Source: Faecalicatena sp. (GTDB taxonomy: Bacteria; Bacillota; Clostridia; Lachnospirales; Lachnospiraceae). Taken from it: DNA of 16,039 bases. The translations under genes and the position numbers were made by a program. Of the stretch, positions 14,230-16,039 are shown piece by piece (the first letter of the stretch is position 1; each line of letters begins with the position of its first letter). Under the pieces are notes generated by a model, which worked only from the letters and a program-made list of their open reading frames with translations, was not told where the DNA came from and did not search any database. Location of the stretch: positions 1-16,039 of the forward strand of contig VSNK01000117.1 of the NCBI GenBank assembly GCA_009774255.1, given 5' to 3'.

Positions 14230-14517
14230 CTATGCTTCTACAATTGCCAGGATATCATTCTGCTTTACGATAATAAACTTTTCTCCGTCCAGCTCCACGT
14301 CTGTCCCCGCATACTTGGAATAGATTACCTTCTGTCCGGCCTCTACCTGCATCGTTACTTCTTTGCCATCTATAACACCGCCGGGTCCGACTGCGATAAC
14401 TTCTGCTTCCTGCGGCTTCTCCTTTGCCTGTCCCGGAAGAACGATACCAGACTTCGTTGTTTCTTCTGCTTCTAACTGCTTTAATACAATTTTGTCACCT
14501 AAAGGTACTAACTTCAT
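14230..14517 (-). CDS. groES: Co-chaperonin GroES (10 kDa)
   Basis: Lid of the GroEL chamber, 95 aa from MKLVPLGDKIVLK. The mobile loop is at about 18-35, with the GroEL-binding tripeptide IVL (25-27); the roof-loop region is around 45-52 (GPGGVIDG), and the C-terminal strand is NDILAIVEA. I use the ATG at 14517 because GAAGGAGG lies 7 bases upstream and GroES homology begins there. An in-frame start 36 bases further up would run into the CIRCE operator side of the leader. First gene of the groESL operon. Confidence 0.98.
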   Translation of the reverse strand: MKLVPLGDKIVLKQLEAEETTKSGIVLPGQAKEKPQEAEVIAVGPGGVIDGKEVTMQVEAGQKVIYSKYAGTDVELDGEKFIIVKQNDILAIVEA

Positions 14518-14546
14518 TGTAATTCCTCCTTCAAACATTTTGTTTG

Positions 14547-14573
14547 TTAGCACTCATTTCGTTTGAGTGCTAA
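14547..14573 (-). promoter_or_regulatory. CIRCE operator (HrcA binding site)
   Basis: TTAGCACTC, 9 bases, GAGTGCTAA: a perfect match to the CIRCE consensus, 29 bases upstream of groES and just downstream of the -10 box. In Firmicutes the HrcA repressor binds here and releases on heat stress. hrcA itself is not in the window. Confidence 0.97.
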
Positions 14574-14584
14574 CCCATGAATAT

Positions 14585-14613
14585 AAAATAGCACTACCTT
14601 GACGATTTGTCAA
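14585..14613 (-). promoter_or_regulatory. groESL promoter
   Basis: Minus-strand consensus TTGACA (14608-14613), a 17-base spacer and TATTTT (14585-14590). The CIRCE operator covers the expected start site. Confidence 0.88.
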
Positions 14614-14635
14614 CAATGAATCTAAATTTTTATAA

Positions 14636-14953
14636 TTAGTTTATAAACCTCTTTTCCGACACACTGTAAAATCCATTCTCGATCCGGAACGTGATCATAT
14701 TCGTGTCATCGGACCGAAAACGCTCCTTTACCACTCCGGTGCAGTACAGCATCTCTTTTTTGACAGTAATATAACACTGATACTTGGCATCCAGAGAAAT
14801 GACCGTCAGATCTTCGTCCACCAATTCTAAGTATATGTAATCTTCCTCCATGTCATACCTGTAAACTCTGCACTTATGGGACGTATCGTCCAGAGCCACA
14901 TCTGCGGATATAGTCTTTGCCATCTGTAAATCAACCGGATTTCCTTCATACAT
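14636..14953 (-). CDS. Small hypothetical protein (possibly PilZ-like beta-rich)
   Basis: Protein of 105 aa, acidic, probably cytosolic: no signal peptide or membrane segment. Alternating hydrophobic and charged residues (KCRVYRYDMEEDYIYLELVD, TVISLDAKYQCYITV, CTGVVKERF, MITFRIENGFYSVSE) suggest a small beta-barrel. The overall pattern recalls PilZ-like domains, but the c-di-GMP-binding RxxxR motif is not clear, so the family call is tentative. The ATG at 14953 has GGAAGG about 10 bases upstream; an ATG at codon 11 (MAKTIS) is a possible alternative. It lies between codY (82 bases away, across a terminator) and the groESL promoter (22 bases past its stop). Coding-like composition and a good ribosome binding site support it as a real gene. 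Confidence 0.7.
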   Translation of the reverse strand: MYEGNPVDLQMAKTISADVALDDTSHKCRVYRYDMEEDYIYLELVDEDLTVISLDAKYQCYITVKKEMLYCTGVVKERFRSDDTNMITFRIENGFYSVSEKRFIN

Positions 14954-14993
14954 TCTTCAATTCCTTCCTTTCTCACATCTCAAAAGCTTTCTC

Positions 14994-15024
14994 AAAAAAG
15001 GGATATCAGCTTCCTGACATCCCT
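14994..15024 (-). terminator. codY terminator
   Basis: Minus-strand AGGGATGTCAG, loop GAAG, CTGATATCCCT, with one non-Watson-Crick pair (G-T) in 11, followed by TTTTT. It starts 11 bases after the codY stop and would partly separate codY from the small downstream gene. Confidence 0.82.
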
Positions 15025-15035
15025 GTATTGGTTCC

Positions 15036-15815
15036 TTACCTTCGTTCCTTCTTAATCTTTTCCAGCTCCGTAAATACATATTCATTCAGGACTTTTATGT
15101 ACGTTCCCTTCATACCGGAGGAACGGGATTCGATGACGCCCGCGCTTTCAAATTTTCTCAGGGCATTTACAATCACGGATCTGGTGATCCCCACCCGGTC
15201 CGCGATCTTACTTGCCACAAGGATCCCTTCCGTACCTCCCAGTTCATCGAATATATGAAGGATCGCCTCCAATTCTGAAAAAGAAAGCGTGCCGATGGCA
15301 GACCGGACGATGTGCTCCTTCCTGGATTCCTCCGCGTTCTCCTCGTTGACGGAACGGAGCATCTCAAGCCCTACCACGGCCGTCCCATATTCACTTAGAA
15401 TAATATCGTCGATCTCGTACAGAGCGTCCCGCTTATATACGAACAGCGTTCCCAGCCGTTCTCCCGCAATGTCGATCGGAGTGATGATTGCCTGATAGCC
15501 CCTGATCGCCTCCGGAGTAAAGCCGAGCGTCTCCAGATTGACATTCTCCTTTGTGGATAAAATGCTGAGCAGCCGCTCGTTAAGCATCCTGTCAATATGC
15601 GCTCCCACCGACTCCGCGATCAGCTCTTCTATGCCCTGGATGCCGGGAGATCTGCTGACTCCAAGGATCTTTCCCTTCTTGCTGACCACCAGGACATTCG
15701 AATCGAGAATCTCCGTCAGCACCGCACAGATATCATTAAAGACCACCTTGCTGGAATTATTGTTGTGAAGCAGTTTGTTGATCTTTCTCGTTTTATCTAA
15801 TAATTGTACGCTCAT
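15036..15815 (-). CDS. codY: GTP-sensing global transcriptional regulator CodY
   Basis: Pleiotropic repressor of 259 aa that in low-G+C Gram-positives binds DNA when GTP and branched-chain amino acids are plentiful. An N-terminal GAF-type sensor (about 1-155) joins through a linker helix to a winged helix-turn-helix. The recognition region ASKIADRVGITRSVIVNALR (201-220), followed by KFESAGVIESRSSGMKGTYIKVLN, is nearly identical to that of Bacillus CodY, so DNA specificity should be conserved. The sensor sequence differs more. I place the start at the ATG at 15815, because AAGGTGGAGG lies 6 bases upstream. A GTG at 15827 would overlap that site. No clear promoter was found. A long hairpin lies in the leader, and a terminator follows the gene. 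Confidence 0.97.
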   Translation of the reverse strand: MSVQLLDKTRKINKLLHNNNSSKVVFNDICAVLTEILDSNVLVVSKKGKILGVSRSPGIQGIEELIAESVGAHIDRMLNERLLSILSTKENVNLETLGFTPEAIRGYQAIITPIDIAGERLGTLFVYKRDALYEIDDIILSEYGTAVVGLEMLRSVNEENAEESRKEHIVRSAIGTLSFSELEAILHIFDELGGTEGILVASKIADRVGITRSVIVNALRKFESAGVIESRSSGMKGTYIKVLNEYVFTELEKIKKERR

Positions 15816-15881
15816 CGTTTCCTCCACCTTTTATCGCAACCGTACTCTGCAGTCAGGAAACATACATCACTACTCGCAGAT

Positions 15882-15915
15882 ATACTGTGCGCCAGATAAA
15901 TCTGCCGCACAGTAT
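15882..15915. repeat. Long hairpin in the codY leader
   Basis: ATACTGTGCG, C, CAGAT (15882-15897) pairs with ATCTG, C, CGCACAGTAT (15900-15915): 15 of 16 positions pair around a 2-base centre. It lies 67 bases upstream of the codY start and has no T-run on either strand. The rest of 15816-16039 contains no gene that I can support. Confidence 0.7.
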
Positions 15916-16039
15916 CACACAATAACTCAGCGAATTGTAACCAAAAACATCCCTGTTGCAGACAATTGTATACACAACTAATTACATTTCCTAGATAAAA
16001 CCATGTTATCATACAATTTTCGAAATATCAATTAAAATG

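Noticed and set aside
12803..14323. Long open frame (506 codons) on the plus strand opposite groEL and groES
   Set aside because: It is a mirror of the highly biased groEL codons; it has no ribosome binding site, no recognisable domain, and GroEL is certain.
15812..16012. A 66-codon frame upstream of codY
   Set aside because: It overlaps the codY start and passes through the leader hairpin; no ribosome binding site or homology was recognised.
16000..16030. Possible CodY box upstream of codY (TTCGAAAATT within an A/T-rich stretch)
   Set aside because: Matches only half of the AATTTTCWGAAAATT consensus and lies far from the gene; too weak to call.

Overview
The window is a chromosomal segment of a Gram-positive Clostridia bacterium, most likely a Lachnospiraceae member (Dorea/Mediterraneibacter/Blautia-like). 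The assignment rests on a CodY regulator, a DUF5688 protein, a CIRCE-controlled groESL operon, a chorismate mutase-shikimate kinase fusion, strong AAGGAGG-type ribosome binding sites, and protein sequences typical of that family. The species is not determined. Almost all genes are on the minus strand; only the DUF5688 gene and a tRNA-Arg(CCG) are on the plus strand.

Layout from right to left, in the direction of most transcription: codY (259 aa) with a structured leader; a small unknown protein; groES-groEL behind a TTGACA/TATTTT promoter and a perfect CIRCE operator; guaB (IMP dehydrogenase), separated from its best promoter by a nested palindromic insertion; a membrane-anchored Amidase_2 cell-wall hydrolase overlapping a chorismate mutase-shikimate kinase fusion gene; a YqeG-type HAD phosphatase; efp with its own promoter; nfo (endonuclease IV). 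Then come the plus-strand tRNA-Arg and DUF5688 gene. Further left is the minus-strand operon argS - AlaX-like editing protein - CPBP membrane protease. The left edge cuts an RlmD-like C-terminal remnant.

The genes are mostly housekeeping: translation (argS, alaX-like, tRNA-Arg, efp), protein folding (groESL), purine and aromatic synthesis (guaB, aroK fusion), DNA repair (nfo), nutrient sensing (codY) and wall turnover.

The unusual content lies between the genes. (1) A palindromic MITE-like family is present twice, each copy bounded by its own 6-bp target duplication (ATATAT and ATAGAT). One copy ends 3 bases from the nfo stop codon. The other sits between promoter and guaB and carries two smaller palindromic insertions at CTAG sites. 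(2) A second family of about 150-190 bp, with several conserved stems, occurs in opposite orientations downstream of guaB and at the 3' end of the DUF5688 gene, where it supplies the stop codon. (3) Two genes carry in-frame tandem repeats (18-bp units in the AlaX-like gene, 15-bp units in the amidase). (4) Several long perfect hairpins lie between genes. I found no CRISPR array, phage, toxin-antitoxin or defence operon.
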